From the NCBI GenBank assembly GCA_009103225.1, contig RHPI01000003.1, positions 407,332 to 471,331 on the forward strand: a stretch of DNA of 64,000 nucleotides, written 5' to 3'. The translations under genes were made by a program, and so were the position numbers. Below the pieces are notes generated by a model. The model did not search any database. It saw nothing but the letters and a program-made list of their open reading frames with translations, and was not told the DNA's origin. Within the stretch, counting starts at the first letter, position 1. Each line of letters starts with the position of its first letter. The DNA is from Chlorokybus atmophyticus. Taxonomy: Eukaryota > Streptophyta > Chlorokybophyceae > Chlorokybales > Chlorokybaceae. This document shows, piece by piece, positions 40,959 through 53,324 of the stretch.

Positions 40959-42276
40959 GCTTTCTGGAACGAGTAGCGATATGATAAACTGGAGGCCGCC
41001 ACCGCAAGTACGCGCAAATTGACACGTAACTTCAGGAAATGTGTGGCTTGCTGTGTCATCAAACTCAAAAGCAACAAACTATATAATGCAACATGACGCA
41101 GTAGAACGGGCTTCATGCAGTTGTGCTCTGATATTTGATGTCATAATGTTACCCAGAGCGCCCACTCTTCCGAAGTGTTAGGGTGAACAATGGATATCCA
41201 GGTACCAAGCGTAACTTGATGCGAGCTGGAAGCAAACAGAGAGGAGAAGATTAAGAGAGACACAGCCAAAGACTGCACATCATGTGACGCTGTAATGTGA
41301 TGAAACGCCAGCTGTTGCCAGGTCCGTGGTGAGCAATGTCATTGCACAAGGAGACGACGACACAACCATGACACATGCGATAACAACATTATTATGTGCT
41401 GTTGCAAGTTTGGGTATAAATCGTTTTCCACATGCAACATTCGTCATTGCCATTAGAGTATGATGAGCCACAAGCATGCAATGCACTCGTGTTTGACGGA
41501 CATGGAAACTCCCCTTCTTTCAATAATGTTGTACAAAAGTCAGGTACAACCGCAGGATAGGCTTGTTCTTCTTGCCCGTCATTATGCACAAGGACAGAAA
41601 CAGTAACTGTCGTTGCACACGCAGAGCAGTCAGGACATGTATTGCCACATTACCAGTGGAAATCAGAGCAGCTTCTGACCTTGTCCCTTGCAAGCAGGCT
41701 TGGTGGCCTTGTCGGACAATTCAAAAGCTCTCTAGACCCTGATGCACTACTTGTCCTTTATTTCAACGAAGGGCGCCTGGCCATTGTGACAAGTCTTACC
41801 ACAATAACAGCACACCAATTTATCCAGACACCACATTCTATTTTGCAGCATATCCACAAAATGAATTTTAAAAGTGCGGGTTATGACAGCATCAGTGCCA
41901 CTCATGACTGGGTGTGTCATGCACTTACTGACAACCTGATCCTTGTTACTCAGACCAGCATGCATGTTGAGTGTCAAACCTCCTTCTGGAGCACTGTACG
42001 CAAACAGCAATGTCTGCCTGGCACCCACTCAGCGGCAGCAAACCGCAACAATGGTTTGAAAAACTCTACCTAACAGTACCATAAGCTGCTCCATAAAACA
42101 AGCTACACCTACGAACCATAACAATCACTACACATCCACGTTTGCATCGCCTGGCGTGTCGACAGGCTTTTTCACTCAGCACCCACGCAGGCTTCCGTTA
42201 GCAGGGGGCCAAGCAAGCAGAGCAACATGTTTCTGCCTCAAATGCTTGGTTGATGAGTGGACACACCATGCGCGCC
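40959..42276. other. Convergent intergenic region, LSM6 / RH3
   Basis: Contains the 3' ends of both genes. An open frame of 143 codons at 41642-42073 (plus strand) has no recognisable domain and lies antisense to the expected helicase 3' untranslated region. I treat it as chance. Confidence 0.45.
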
Positions 42277-45200
42277 CTACCACATCTCGTCATCACCGAC
42301 CTTCTTCCAACCGCCGGAGCCACTCCTCGACTTGGGAGGCGTCCGGTCGGGGTACCCGCGGTCTTGTCTGCCTGCGATGCGGGTGGTGTCTCTGGGCTGA
42401 ATTGAGGCGCTGTAGCCTCTCCTGTCGCCTGCCCCACCGCCGCCACCATAACCAAACCGCTCACCGTAGCCGCCGCTGCGCTCCCTTGAGGGGGCAGGAG
42501 AGTACGCGCGGTCTGAGTAGCCACCACCACCGCCCCGACCGCCCCCGCGGCCTCCCCCATAACCCCTGTCCCTGCCGCCGTCCCTGCGGCCGCCATCCCT
42601 GTCGCCCGTGCGGATGCGCATTCGTGAGCTGCTTCCCGGCTCGTCCAGCAGGCGCGGCAGCGTCTTAGGGACGTCAAACTGATGCTTCTCGTTGCTGCTA
42701 GCGAGGATCTGCAAGAAACAGGCAATGTGTGAGCCATGTGCCTCACGCGCTGCACCCAACATTGCACACCGTGTGCTGACAGGTTGTCGTCCAACAACAG
42801 CACACACTCACCTGATCCACATATATTTTGGGCACGTCAAAGACTGCGCCCTCAGGCTCCCTCTCGCCAAACAACTTGATCTTGCCTATCCGCTCAGCGC
42901 CGTCGGGAACATACCTTGCAACCATGAGCATGACAGACCTGCAAGGGAACGCCAATCAGTAACCAACACACCATAACATGTTACTGAGTGCATCCTGTAG
43001 ACATGCTGGCACAGACTTTACCTGGGTGTCAACGCCAGTCCACCGAAGCTACGACCGGTCTTGCTTGCACGCTCCACTACCCTGATGGTAACCATGCCTT
43101 CCTCGCATGAGAGCAACGACCGAGGCTGCGGCGGCTCCTTGAAACCGCTAAGGTATGCCAAGGCCGCAGCGAGCGCAGTCTCTGCACCCTGCTGCTCCAC
43201 CAACCGAGCAGCAGCGGGCAGGAAATACTCATGCAAAGATGGATTCACCTGCCCAAGTGGTTGCCAAGCTTAGCATCATCTGTAGCATGTTTGAACATCA
43301 ACCATGTGTTGTAAGCCCATCAACTCAACTGACCTTGCCAAGCATATCCACAGCCTGATCCGCAGCAGCTGCCAGCACATCTGAAGGCTGCGGCGCTGAG
43401 AGCCTCTCAAACTTGACACCTGCTGCCTTTTCAAGCTCCCTGATGGTACCCGCCTGGCAAAGACAATCATTGACATTATTCACAACAAACTAACGACAGA
43501 CCGCTGTTGCCGACAAGAACAAACCAAAGACACGACACTCTAGACACCGCAAAGAATTACCTCCTTATCTGAGTGAAGTGCGATGGCAATGCCCTGCTTG
43601 CCAGCGCGGCCTGTGCGGCCTGACCGATGCAAGAAGCTCTCTGTCTGGTCCGGCAATTCGTAATGCACCACCAAGTCTACATCAGAGATATCCAACCCGC
43701 GAGACGCAACATCCGTGGCAACCAGGACACTGAACCGGTTCTGCACCCCAACACAAAAGCAATGAGGAGATTGGCCACATAGATGATATGTGCCTCAAAG
43801 GTTAATGTTTGCAGGTCAACTAAAACAATGGTTAAGCAGGTCAACGTCATCATTCGCACCAAACCATACCTGAACCATGCCAGTGCCGCGCATATGGGTT
43901 ATGCGCTTGATGCAACACAAACACACTTGCTACACAAACATAGTGCGTGCATACCTCACGGAATCCGGCAAGAGTTTTTTCTCGTTGCGTCTGCGTGATA
44001 TCTCCATGAAGTGCTTCGCAGCCCACAGACTTGGACAAAGCGACTGAAAGGTCATCAACCTCGCGCTTGGTCTGGGCAAAAACAATGGTCTTCGCACCGC
44101 GGCCATACACAGTAATCAGGTCCAGGAGCAATGACCGGCGTCCTTGCCACGTACTTTTGATGGCAATCAACCTGACACCCTCTGCAACCTTGATTTCCTG
44201 GTTGCCAACCTACAAACCAGTCCACATGTAAACAACACATGCAATGTGAGCCAGATGCAAGTGCAACTTGTGAGCTTGCATCGCATGCCCATCAGAGCTG
44301 ATCTGGGCATACAACAGAGCTGAAGCAGAAAACACATACCAGGTCAATGTTCACAGGTTTCTTTAAGTACTTGCGAGCCAATCTTTGCACCCATGTAGGC
44401 ATGGTTGCAGAGAACAACATGGTCTGCCTTTCATTGGGGACAGACTCAAGAATCTTTTCAACATCTTCTTCAAAGCCGACTGCGAGCATCTGATCTGCCT
44501 CATCCAGGATGACGAAGCCAATCTGCATGCATGCAGTATAAGCAAGCAGCCTTTGGTGTTCATGTCAAGACCATACAACTGAATTGCTCACCTCACTAAG
44601 ATCTAACCACTTGCGCTCCATCAGATCCATGATACGTCCAGGGGTGCCGACCACAACATCAACACCTTTGTTGAGTTGTTGTTCCTGTCAGAGCAGCAGG
44701 TAAGCACAGCAGATAGAACGCACAGCTGTGACTAAAAACAGTTGGGTGGCAGTTTACAGGAATGTCCACTAGCTAACAGGAATGTGCGCAGCGTACCTGC
44801 CCACGGATGGACACACCGCCATATACACAAGCAGTAGATAGAGATGGCGCTGTCTCATTCAGCTCTCGCTCTACTTGCTTGGCAAGCTCGCGAGTTGGAG
44901 CAAGCACCAAGCATTTCGGATTCCTTCCTCTGAAGCCACGCCCAGTCAATACGTAATGCAATTGCCAATGCGGATAGAGCACACATAACGGCATGTTCAC
45001 CGTACCTGCCACCCAGTGTTCCCTCATCCTTCATGTGCATGAGTTGCTGTATGACAGGAATGCCAAAAGCAAGTGTCTTCCCTGTGCCCGTGCGAGCACG
45101 AGCTATCAAGTCGTTCCCAGCAAGTGCAGGCTGCATGACAGCTACCTGCAGGGGCAATTGACTTGTCAGGCGCTGAAATTTTTGAGACAAGCAAGTGGCA

Positions 45201-45822
45201 AGTACTGCATGATAACTGAGCTCATGCAGCACATACTTGCACTGGGAACAGTGATTGAATCCCGCGCTTTCTCAAGGCAGTAGTAATGGCTGAATGGAGC
45301 CCAAAATTGGAAACGTCGTGCTCATGTGGAGCGTCGGCGGCATCCTCAGCTTCGGAGGACTGTCAACAAACGAGCCGAAGCCTTGAGCACACCGATATCA
45401 ATTGCATTGCATTGAAAATACAAAAACTCGAGTGTTTGTAAGGAGCATGTGATTGGTAATTGAAGCAAGCTGCAAGCCACTGAGTACGAAAGCAATTGTA
45501 CCTGAGGAGAGTCTTCGCTGTCATCCAAACTCATGGCAGCAGCTTGCTCAAGGCGGTAGCGGAGCTCCTCAGGGTCTTCAATGGCAGCGGCAGCATCCGC
45601 GTGCACAGAGCGGGCGAGGACGGCAGCTGGTCCCTTGAAGCTGAGGCGGTGGGAGACCGACACGCCATGGGCGGCAGAGCGACGGGCGAGAGGGAGGGGC
45701 AGGGGACGACCAGCAATAGAGCCTCGAAGAACACTCGCGACACCTCGGGGAGCCACCACCTCTGCCGCAACAGCGGCGGAGGCTACCGCCCTGGCTGCCG
45801 CTGTCGCCGCCATTGACGCCAT
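42277..45822 (-). CDS. RH3: Plastid DEAD-box RNA helicase, RH3-like (GUCT domain, RGG tail)
   Basis: Twelve exons (45822-45502, 45359-45237, 45145-45006, 44929-44797, 44684-44592, 44522-44340, 44209-43955, 43740-43561, 43453-43334, 43248-43022, 42938-42812, 42708-42277) give 777 aa. An Ala/Arg-rich transit-like leader precedes the Q motif (GIQSLFPVQ), motif I ARTGTGKT (about 165-172), [10 protein letters not shown], motif II DEAD (277-280), SAT (308-310) and [15 protein letters not shown] domain (about 450-600) and a Gly/Arg-rich tail with [15 protein letters not shown] follow. This layout matches Arabidopsis RH3, which acts in plastid group II intron splicing and ribosome assembly. Mitochondrial GUCT helicases are an alternative, so the compartment is inferred. 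Confidence 0.92.
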
Positions 45823-47084
45823 GACGGTGACCACACGGCGCCCTGAACTCCCGGCGACTGACGACGCCACGATTGACAACCACCCACCGCACCCCTACCT
45901 CAACAATCACAACCCCGCCGCCGCTCACAACGCCGCCGCCGTGCAACCTGAACCCGCCGCCGCCGCCGCCGCCGCCGCTTGCACTAACGTTAGCACGTTG
46001 CTGTTGATGCATGCCCCTTGGCTACGTCAGGCTTCCAGCTGCCAACTCGGCTGGGAAGCCAAAGCTAGCCACCTCGCCTCAGAAGCGGCCTTACCAGCCT
46101 CCGTCACTCAAACCGTCAACGTGTTAACCGCCGACCTGGTTTCAAGAGCTGCATTGCAGTTCAGACTGTCTTTCCCAGGCCTGAACCAGGTTTTGTGTCG
46201 CATTCTGCTTGACGTTCAACAGTTAAACTTCAAATGGCGTCCCTGGTTAGGTATTGACTGTTACTAACCGGGTAGCCGGGTCTTAGCGCGAGCCGCGGTG
46301 TACCGGCGCGGCAAAAAGGTGTGTAAAGGGGGCCAAAACGGCTGGCGCTGGCCGGCGCTCGTCGCGTGACAAGCAGCTGAAACGTAAGTATCTAACCGGA
46401 CAAGTCCGTCGAAATTAAATCACGAGCGTAGGCAGCCACGTCGGCAGCCGAGTGACGGTCTGTAAAGGGTGGGCACAACAAGTGCCCACCCTGCGCACAG
46501 GCGCACAAGAGCAAAAGAGCACAAGCGTCAAATTAGGGTTCCCAACCAACTCATGCGTCATGTGACTTGTATGTGTATGCTTACACGCGTGGAAGCTTGG
46601 AGCTCTGAGCTTGCGTCAAACCAGGGGCTTGTTGACGCAAAGCTGCTTGCTGCTGCTGAAACTGGATGAAGCATTTGCAGTGTCGAATTTGAAGGCAGGG
46701 GCCAACCTGTGCAGTGCCGCCCTGTGCTGCTTTTTGGAACTGTAAGCTTTGCACTGTAAGCTTCAACTTGAATTTGCAGCTTGCGCTGTTGATAGTAGGC
46801 TTGTAAGATATAAGCTGGAATGTACGCTCCCCAAACTTGTGTCACCACTCGCTTGCTTGCTTGCTTTACAGAATCCAAATCATCATGCGAGCCTTAGCTG
46901 GTCACATTCTGGTTCACACTGCGTTGGTCATAAACTAGCTGTTGCCTGGCTAGTGCGAATTGTGGTGCCAGAGGTGGGCTGTTGATTGGCACTAGCACAG
47001 TCTTTTGGATACGCTGAGTGACACGCGCAATGTACGCGCAGGTGCTGTTGTTGTGAGCTGGTGTGAGCTTCCAGCAAGCTGCAA
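45823..47084. promoter_or_regulatory. Divergent intergenic region, RH3 / IFT46
   Basis: The helicase-proximal 450 bp are GC-rich with a GCC-repeat run near 45950-45975. A frame at 45581-46267 on the plus strand is the antisense shadow of helicase exon 1. No other gene was recognised. Confidence 0.5.
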
Positions 47085-49158
47085 ATGAGGGACGGTGACT
47101 CGGACTTCGAGTTTGGAGATGAGGTGTACTGTGCAGTTGCACATTGATTGATTGTATATTGTCTTACATTCAACAGTATAGGTGGTTGGTATTTTGCTTG
47201 ACACAGTAGTGAGATGGGAAGTCGCTGACAGCTCATTCTTGGCAGTACTCTGATGGCGACAGCCTTAGCCCACCGCCGCACTCAGGGCCCTCTGCAACTC
47301 AGGTAACTTACTATGTGACCCGCAATGCATTGCTTCGCTGGTTTCATCGGGTGTTCTGACGTTTGCACTGCACAATTATCGCGATTGAGCTAGCACATGG
47401 GTCCTTACAGCAAACTGACATTTTCCTCTTTCCTGCTATATTGCTGTTGCATGTGCAAATCTGCATTGCCAAGTCATACACTCACTCATGGATGGATCAA
47501 GTGGGTGGATATCAACATTCATGCTGATACGGTTTGTCGCATTAGGCCCGAGTTGTGAAGAACCAGCCACATGATGAGGAGATTCCCCTCACCGATGATG
47601 ATGATGACGACGTGGACGATGACCACCTCGGCGCAGCAGCAGACCGCAGGCACAGAGGTATGCTTATCGACCCTCATGACAGGAACCCTGCTGCAGTGTG
47701 GACTCATCCCAGACCACAACACCACGAAATGGTTGACAGGCGACTCGCCTCCTCCTCATCACGGAATGTCTGATCCGGACGACACAGACTATGATGACAA
47801 CAGCATGGAGATACCTGGACCACCACAGGTATTGTAATGGGCAGAACTCATGTTCGCTGCACATCGACCTTACCATTGCGTTTGCACAACACTGCTTTCC
47901 ACAATATTTTTCCAAGTACTGAAATGACATGCTTGTCTTTGTAGCCTGCAGTGCAAACGTATAGCAGAGAACCTCCAAAGCGGCCTCCCAGGTACTCTTG
48001 GCAAGTTTCTGTTGATTGCAATGCTTCTGTGCCATGGCACGAATAGCGTCTATAAGGTTTTGTTTGCTTTGTAGCAGCGCAGGGGCTGCTGGTGGAGGTG
48101 TTGCCCGGGAGCCCAGCGCTGTCAGCATGCAGCTTCAACAGCAAGCCAAGGGTGGCAGTGGCGGAAGCAGTGACGATGGCAGAGGGGATGCCGGCGGCAG
48201 CGGCAGTGGGGCCAGAAGTTACAATGCTGCAGATTTTGAGCATCTGCAGGTAATGACTGTTTGCTGATGCTAAGTGCTTCCGCACAAGCCTTCACAAGCT
48301 GTTATACATACGCAGAGACACACACACGCATATGCAGGCGTACTCACGCGCATACACACATGCTGTGCCTTGCAAACAGGTGTCTGATGAGGTTCGGGAG
48401 GTATTTGCTCTCATAGGACGGTACCGGCCCCGGCCGCTGGAGCTGGAACCCCGACTGAAGCCGTTCATCCCAGACTATGTGCCAGCTGTCGGGGACGTAG
48501 ACCCGTTTCTGAAGCCCCCCAGGCCAGATGGCAAGCAGGACTTCCTTGGCCTTAAGGTGTTGGACGAGCCCGCTGCACGACAAAGCGATCCCGCAGTTCT
48601 GCAGCTCCAACTGAGGGCCGTCTCAAAGCAATCCAACATGCAGCCAGTCACAGTAAGTGCAGCTGAGACACATATGTACTGGTGCTTCTTCGCTTCACTC
48701 TCACACTTGTGTTCATTGTATAGGTACCGTCCATTGAAAATGCTGAGCGCAACCCGCGCAAGATTGCTGATTGGATAGCCAGCATTGGAGAGCTGCACCG
48801 GTCTCACCCGCCACCTCAAGCGCGATACAAGAAGCCGTTTCCAGATATTGAGCAGCTCATGCAGGTGCAAGCCATGTGAAAACAGGCTGTTTTGTGGATG
48901 GAATGGGTATGTAGCTATGTCACTCATGAGCGCGTATTCCATTGGTAGGAATGGCCACCAGAAATGGAGGACCTTCTATCCACAGTGCGGTTGCCAACTG
49001 CCGACTTGAGCTTAGACACCGAAGCATTTGCCAAAATTGTTTGTACTATACTCGACATCCCCGTGTACAGCAACCTGGTGGACTCGCTGCACGTGCTCTT
49101 CTCCCTGTACGTAGAGTTCAAAAGCAACCCACACTTTGCCATGGCAGGCGGCTTTTGA
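47085..49158 (+). CDS. IFT46: Intraflagellar transport protein 46 (IFT-B core)
   Basis: Nine exons (47085-47123, 47246-47302, 47546-47657, 47740-47828, 47945-47991, 48075-48249, 48380-48652, 48724-48864, 48949-49158) give 380 aa. The variable acidic N-terminal half carries VVKNQPHDEEI and an Asp run. The conserved IFT46 domain occupies about residues 173-380: LKPFIPDYVPAVGDVD, LGLKVLDEPAARQSDP, QEWPPEMEDLL and VCTILDIPVYSNLVDSLHVL. IFT46 is a core subunit of the anterograde IFT-B train and carries outer-arm dynein into cilia in Chlamydomonas. The stop follows EFKSNPHFAMAGGF, so the Gly-rich tail known from the Chlamydomonas protein appears absent. A TGTAA at 49320-49324 is a likely poly(A) signal. 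The gene is good evidence for a flagellate. Confidence 0.94.
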
Positions 49159-50795
49159 ATGTTACGAGTAACGAGAAGCCCACAAGGCTGCTCCAAGTGC
49201 ATGAACACACATCAAGTGACTGGCAGGGCAGCAGCATAATTGCTAGACCTTCACTCTAGGGTTCTGGCGACCTGTCAGGCGGCACTGTTCTTGGCAATAC
49301 AGCACACCTTCACCTCTTGTGTAATCACGAACTTCATGCAGACCAGGTAGGCAACCTCGTGTGTGACGCACAGCAGGCGCAGGTGATGGGGCTGCATCTC
49401 AACAGTACTTGATCCAAAGCGACAAAGGCGAATCACAAACCGTTGGAAGTGTACATACAATGTGGTGTATGAAGGCACATGCAATGGCGAGGCGCTGTGC
49501 TTTGGCGTTTCATTACAAGTGGCGCGTGTTGCTGAGGGGCCCACACTACAGACGTTGATTGCTAACTGCTATGAACAACACTAACTTGCCCGTGCTGCCC
49601 CACCGAGCCCCAACCTAGCCTCCACCCCGCTCTCGTCCCATTCACTGCTCTATGCTACTGCTCTCTGTCATGGTTTGCGTCAGTCAATTGCCAGTGTAGA
49701 AAATATGCAATGCTGTGCATGTGACTCACCATTGCACGGCCCTTGCAACATTCGCCAGCACAAGCACAGTCCAACATGGCAGCGACTTATTTCACCACCG
49801 GGCTGCCTATACAACCTAGGTAGCTAGCTTCGCTATTGCCCTTACCCCGTTGGTCAACATGCATGCATCATCAACTGCGACACCGCCAGTAGCATCAGCC
49901 TTGCACCCACGGATGTCAACGATCACCACGACCAGCAGACCAGGCTCCCCTCGCCACCGCTCTCCCACACCGCCACCACCGCCAGTGCTGCTGTTGCGGC
50001 TGCCGACTGAATGCTTAGGGTTTCGTCAGTTGTACCACTCACACGCACGGTGGCATGCACGGCTCAAACTCCCTGCATGGATGCGTTCATGTGTCCCTGA
50101 CTGGTAGTGGTCATAAGTATACAGGATATGTGAAGTGCTGTGTGGCGCACGCATGCAAATCAATGCACACAACCGCACTACATCATCATCTCTATGCAAG
50201 GGTCCTTGCCTATGCAATGATCATGCAAGCAGTATGATTAGCACACAGCATGCATGCAATCGCTGTCATCAAGTAGTTCACCACCGGGCTGACCTACTCT
50301 ACCTTCACTACCGCTGCTACTAAAACCACCACGCCATTAGACATGCAAGCATACGGTATCATAGGCATGCATAGAAAACATACGTAGCGGGCAAACCAAC
50401 TAAGGCAAGTCAAGCAAATAAGACACAAACTAGCCAGGGGTTATAGCTCACCAACGGTACTATACAACCCTTCTACCTCCGTGAATGCGTAGCATGCGTA
50501 TACTCAAAAACTACCTGCACCACGTGCAGCTGTACTGGGTAGCAGATGGGCATGCTTGCTTGGACATCTTACGCTAGCAGTCCAGCCATTAAGAGCAAGC
50601 AGTCGCAAGCAACTACTGTACAAAAGAAGCGATATCTACAACATCGTCTGGATACCTGGCATTGTTTTGTTCCCCTTGTTGTGCAACTTGCAGTTAGTCT
50701 CGCTTAATGATAAATGATGCCTGGCCTGTACAGTGTAGTCTAGCAAAAACGCGAACCTGCGCAAACCATGCAGACACCAACCTATGACTGCCAGT
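49159..50795. other. Convergent intergenic region, IFT46 / glyoxalase
   Basis: 1.6 kb with several short frames of no recognisable kind, including a Pro/Ser-rich one at 49850-50107. The base composition is rich in GCATGC-type words. Nothing else was seen. Confidence 0.45.
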
Positions 50796-53324
50796 CTACG
50801 ACAGCTCCTTCAGGAAATCCTCGTTGTCAACAAACACCTGGTGCATGACATATGTCAGAGATGTTGCTTGTAAAGACCACTTGTATACGTAAAGACAGCC
50901 AAAATTCTGTGACAGTGACCAGCTATGCACTCACAACTGCTGTGCTGCTACGCACTCTGGATCGCTGTCTTTACTGAATCAATATGTGAGTGAACCATCT
51001 GATACGCTAATGCAAATTTGACTTGAGATTGACATACCAAGCCCCCCCTCCCCCCCAACCCCACCTCACCCACCCACCCACCACCACCCCACACACATCG
51101 CCAAAGACATGCAAGCACACAACTTGTCCCAGACACTCACCGTCTTCCAGCCATCGGGGTCAACGACAGCGGTGATCTTGGTGCCGAGCCCGGGCAATGG
51201 TCCGGCCTCTCGGATGACTTTGCCCATTCCGGACGCCTTCACTGCCTCCGCTGTCTTGTACACGTCCTGAGTCGACAATGCTATCTGCACCCACACACAG
51301 CATGTAAAGATGAGTCTTTGAAGAGGCGCAACCCACGGGCAAACACACACGTCTGAAATGTAGCTTTGCATATGCACTTTAGTATGCAAGTTGGACTGCT
51401 ATATTCAGCACTTTGCTCAGACAAATAACGACTATATGCGTATGGCAGTCAGCCATATGAGTGGCAGGCAAGGCAAGTGACTGTTGTACTCACCTGCGCA
51501 TAAGCCGTGCCCTTGGTGTACTCAGTTACACCGTAGTTGTATGTGAGTTCGAGCACGGTGTTCTCCTTTTCGGGACCGTATCCCAGCATGGCTATGGTGT
51601 ACTGTACCACGCCACAAACAGAGTTACACAACCTGTATGAGGCCAAGCCACAGGGGAGGCAATGACCAACACACCTTGTACTCAGGCACATCCCTCGTGC
51701 GCAAGAGCTGCATACCAAAAACCTGTGCACAACAATTCACGACACCCACAATAGTCAGTTGCTTGTAAAGGAAGGAATAGCAGAGATGTGTCTAAAGACT
51801 GAGGACAACAACAACGTAGCGTCAGCGTAGCCACCTTTGTGTAAAAGTCGATTGACCGCTCCAAGTCCCCAACCCTCAGCATGACTTGGCAAAGGGGTTC
51901 GGGAGTTGATGGCCTTTGGAGCAGCTCAAACTGGTAGCCGGTTGGATCCTGACTCAACAACACAAGAAGCTCAGTGCCCATGTAATGCATGCATGCATGC
52001 ATGCGCTAAGGCTGGGGATACTCAAAGCTACTCGAACCCAACCTCTACGAATGCGATGACTGTCTGGCCGCCCTTCACGGGTCCCGGCTCGCGCTTCACT
52101 TTGCCAATGCCGGTTGCTCGAACCTTCTCGACAAGGGCAGCAACCTGAAAACATCCAGTATGCCTTGGGTTGACACTGTCTCACATGCGTACATACATGC
52201 ATGCTCCCGGAAACAACTTCTGGGAGAGGAATTTGCACACACGTCATCCATAACTTGATGTGTATACATGTATGCCACACTCGACCAGATATCCCGCACA
52301 GTTACCATACACATACACCAAAACCACTTGTGGGGTGCAGCGTACCACTCACTAGGCGAAATGCAAGCAAAGGCCTTACGTCAGGGGTGGCGATGCCGAA
52401 GTGACCGAATCCGGTGCCAATGTCGTACGAGTCCACATCATAGTTTTTGGTCAACTCGACCGCAAAGTTTTCCCGCTCGTCTCCGTATGCATAGAAGGCA
52501 TTGCTGCATGCGGCGGGGATAACTCCATGCATACATGCAAGAGGCACTGGGCTGAGAGTCACATGCTGTGCACTTCTACTTACATGTACTTCTCGTCGGC
52601 GATGTCGCGGTACCGCGTCTGCTTCATGCCCAGCGCTTCATAGAACTTGCCAGTCTTCTCCAAGTCACCAACCTGCGACAGTCACGAGCGTGCAACCCAG
52701 AGATGTGCAGTAAGCACACTTATAACCAATCAGCCAAAGCACGCTACAATGCACGCATGCATGCTTGACTGCAAGCCTCAATGCTATGCACTGAAGACAT
52801 GTACTGACAAAGAACAATGACAAAGAACAATTGCCAGGGCGTGTGTGCAACAAGCATGCATGCGTGCATGTTTGACTGAATGAAGCTGATAGTGTGCTCT
52901 CAACCTGCAATGCACTTGACAAAACTACGCTTCTCTTGTTATCTTGTTAGCTTACAAGTCTGCTGTTGTTGCACGCAATGCTTCAAACAAGGCACATTGC
53001 GCAACCAACACCTCCATGATCACCCGACCGCATAATGTTGCTCACCCTGTACACAACGTGCAGGAACCGGCGCGTGTCCTGCTTCGGCCAGTCGGCGATG
53101 GCAGTGTCCATGTCGCTGGCGCTGGAGGCCAGGACCACCTGCTGCTGGCCGGCCCTGATCACGGCGGGCGGCAGGCGCGCGGCGGCGAAGCCACGGGCGG
53201 CGCTGCGTGGCAGGCTACGGCGGGGGCCGAGCGCAAGGCCTCCGCAGGCCCTCTGAGATGACGATGACAGCCGCAACGGCGACGCTGCCGACCACACCGC
53301 CGACGCTACCAACGCCGCTGCCAT
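50796..53324 (-). CDS. GLX1: Two-domain glyoxalase I (lactoylglutathione lyase), probably plastid
   Basis: Nine exons (53324-53046, 52672-52584, 52503-52380, 52144-52043, 51948-51835, 51722-51675, 51601-51494, 51284-51141, 50837-50796) give 349 aa. About 75 Ala/Ser/Arg-rich residues form a transit-like leader. Two glyoxalase (VOC) domains follow. The first has FLHVVYRVGDLEKTGKFY, VELTKNY and GFGHFGIATPD. The second has QVMLRVGDLERSIDFY, MLGYGPEKENTVLELTYNYG and DPDGWKTVFVDNEDFLKEL. The enzyme converts the methylglyoxal-glutathione hemithioacetal to lactoylglutathione. The sequence resembles the plant chloroplast two-domain forms, which use Ni2+. His and Glu ligands in HVVYRV, ELTKNY and GHFGI are kept in domain 1. 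Domain 2 has Gln in QVMLRV where domain 1 has His, as in the plant proteins, so only one set of sites may be fully active. Confidence 0.94.

Noticed and set aside
41642..42073. 143-codon plus-strand frame
   Set aside because: No family recognised. It lies in the convergent 3' region and is antisense to the expected helicase 3' untranslated region.
45581..46267. 228-codon plus-strand frame
   Set aside because: Antisense shadow of the helicase transit-peptide exon extended by GCC repeats.
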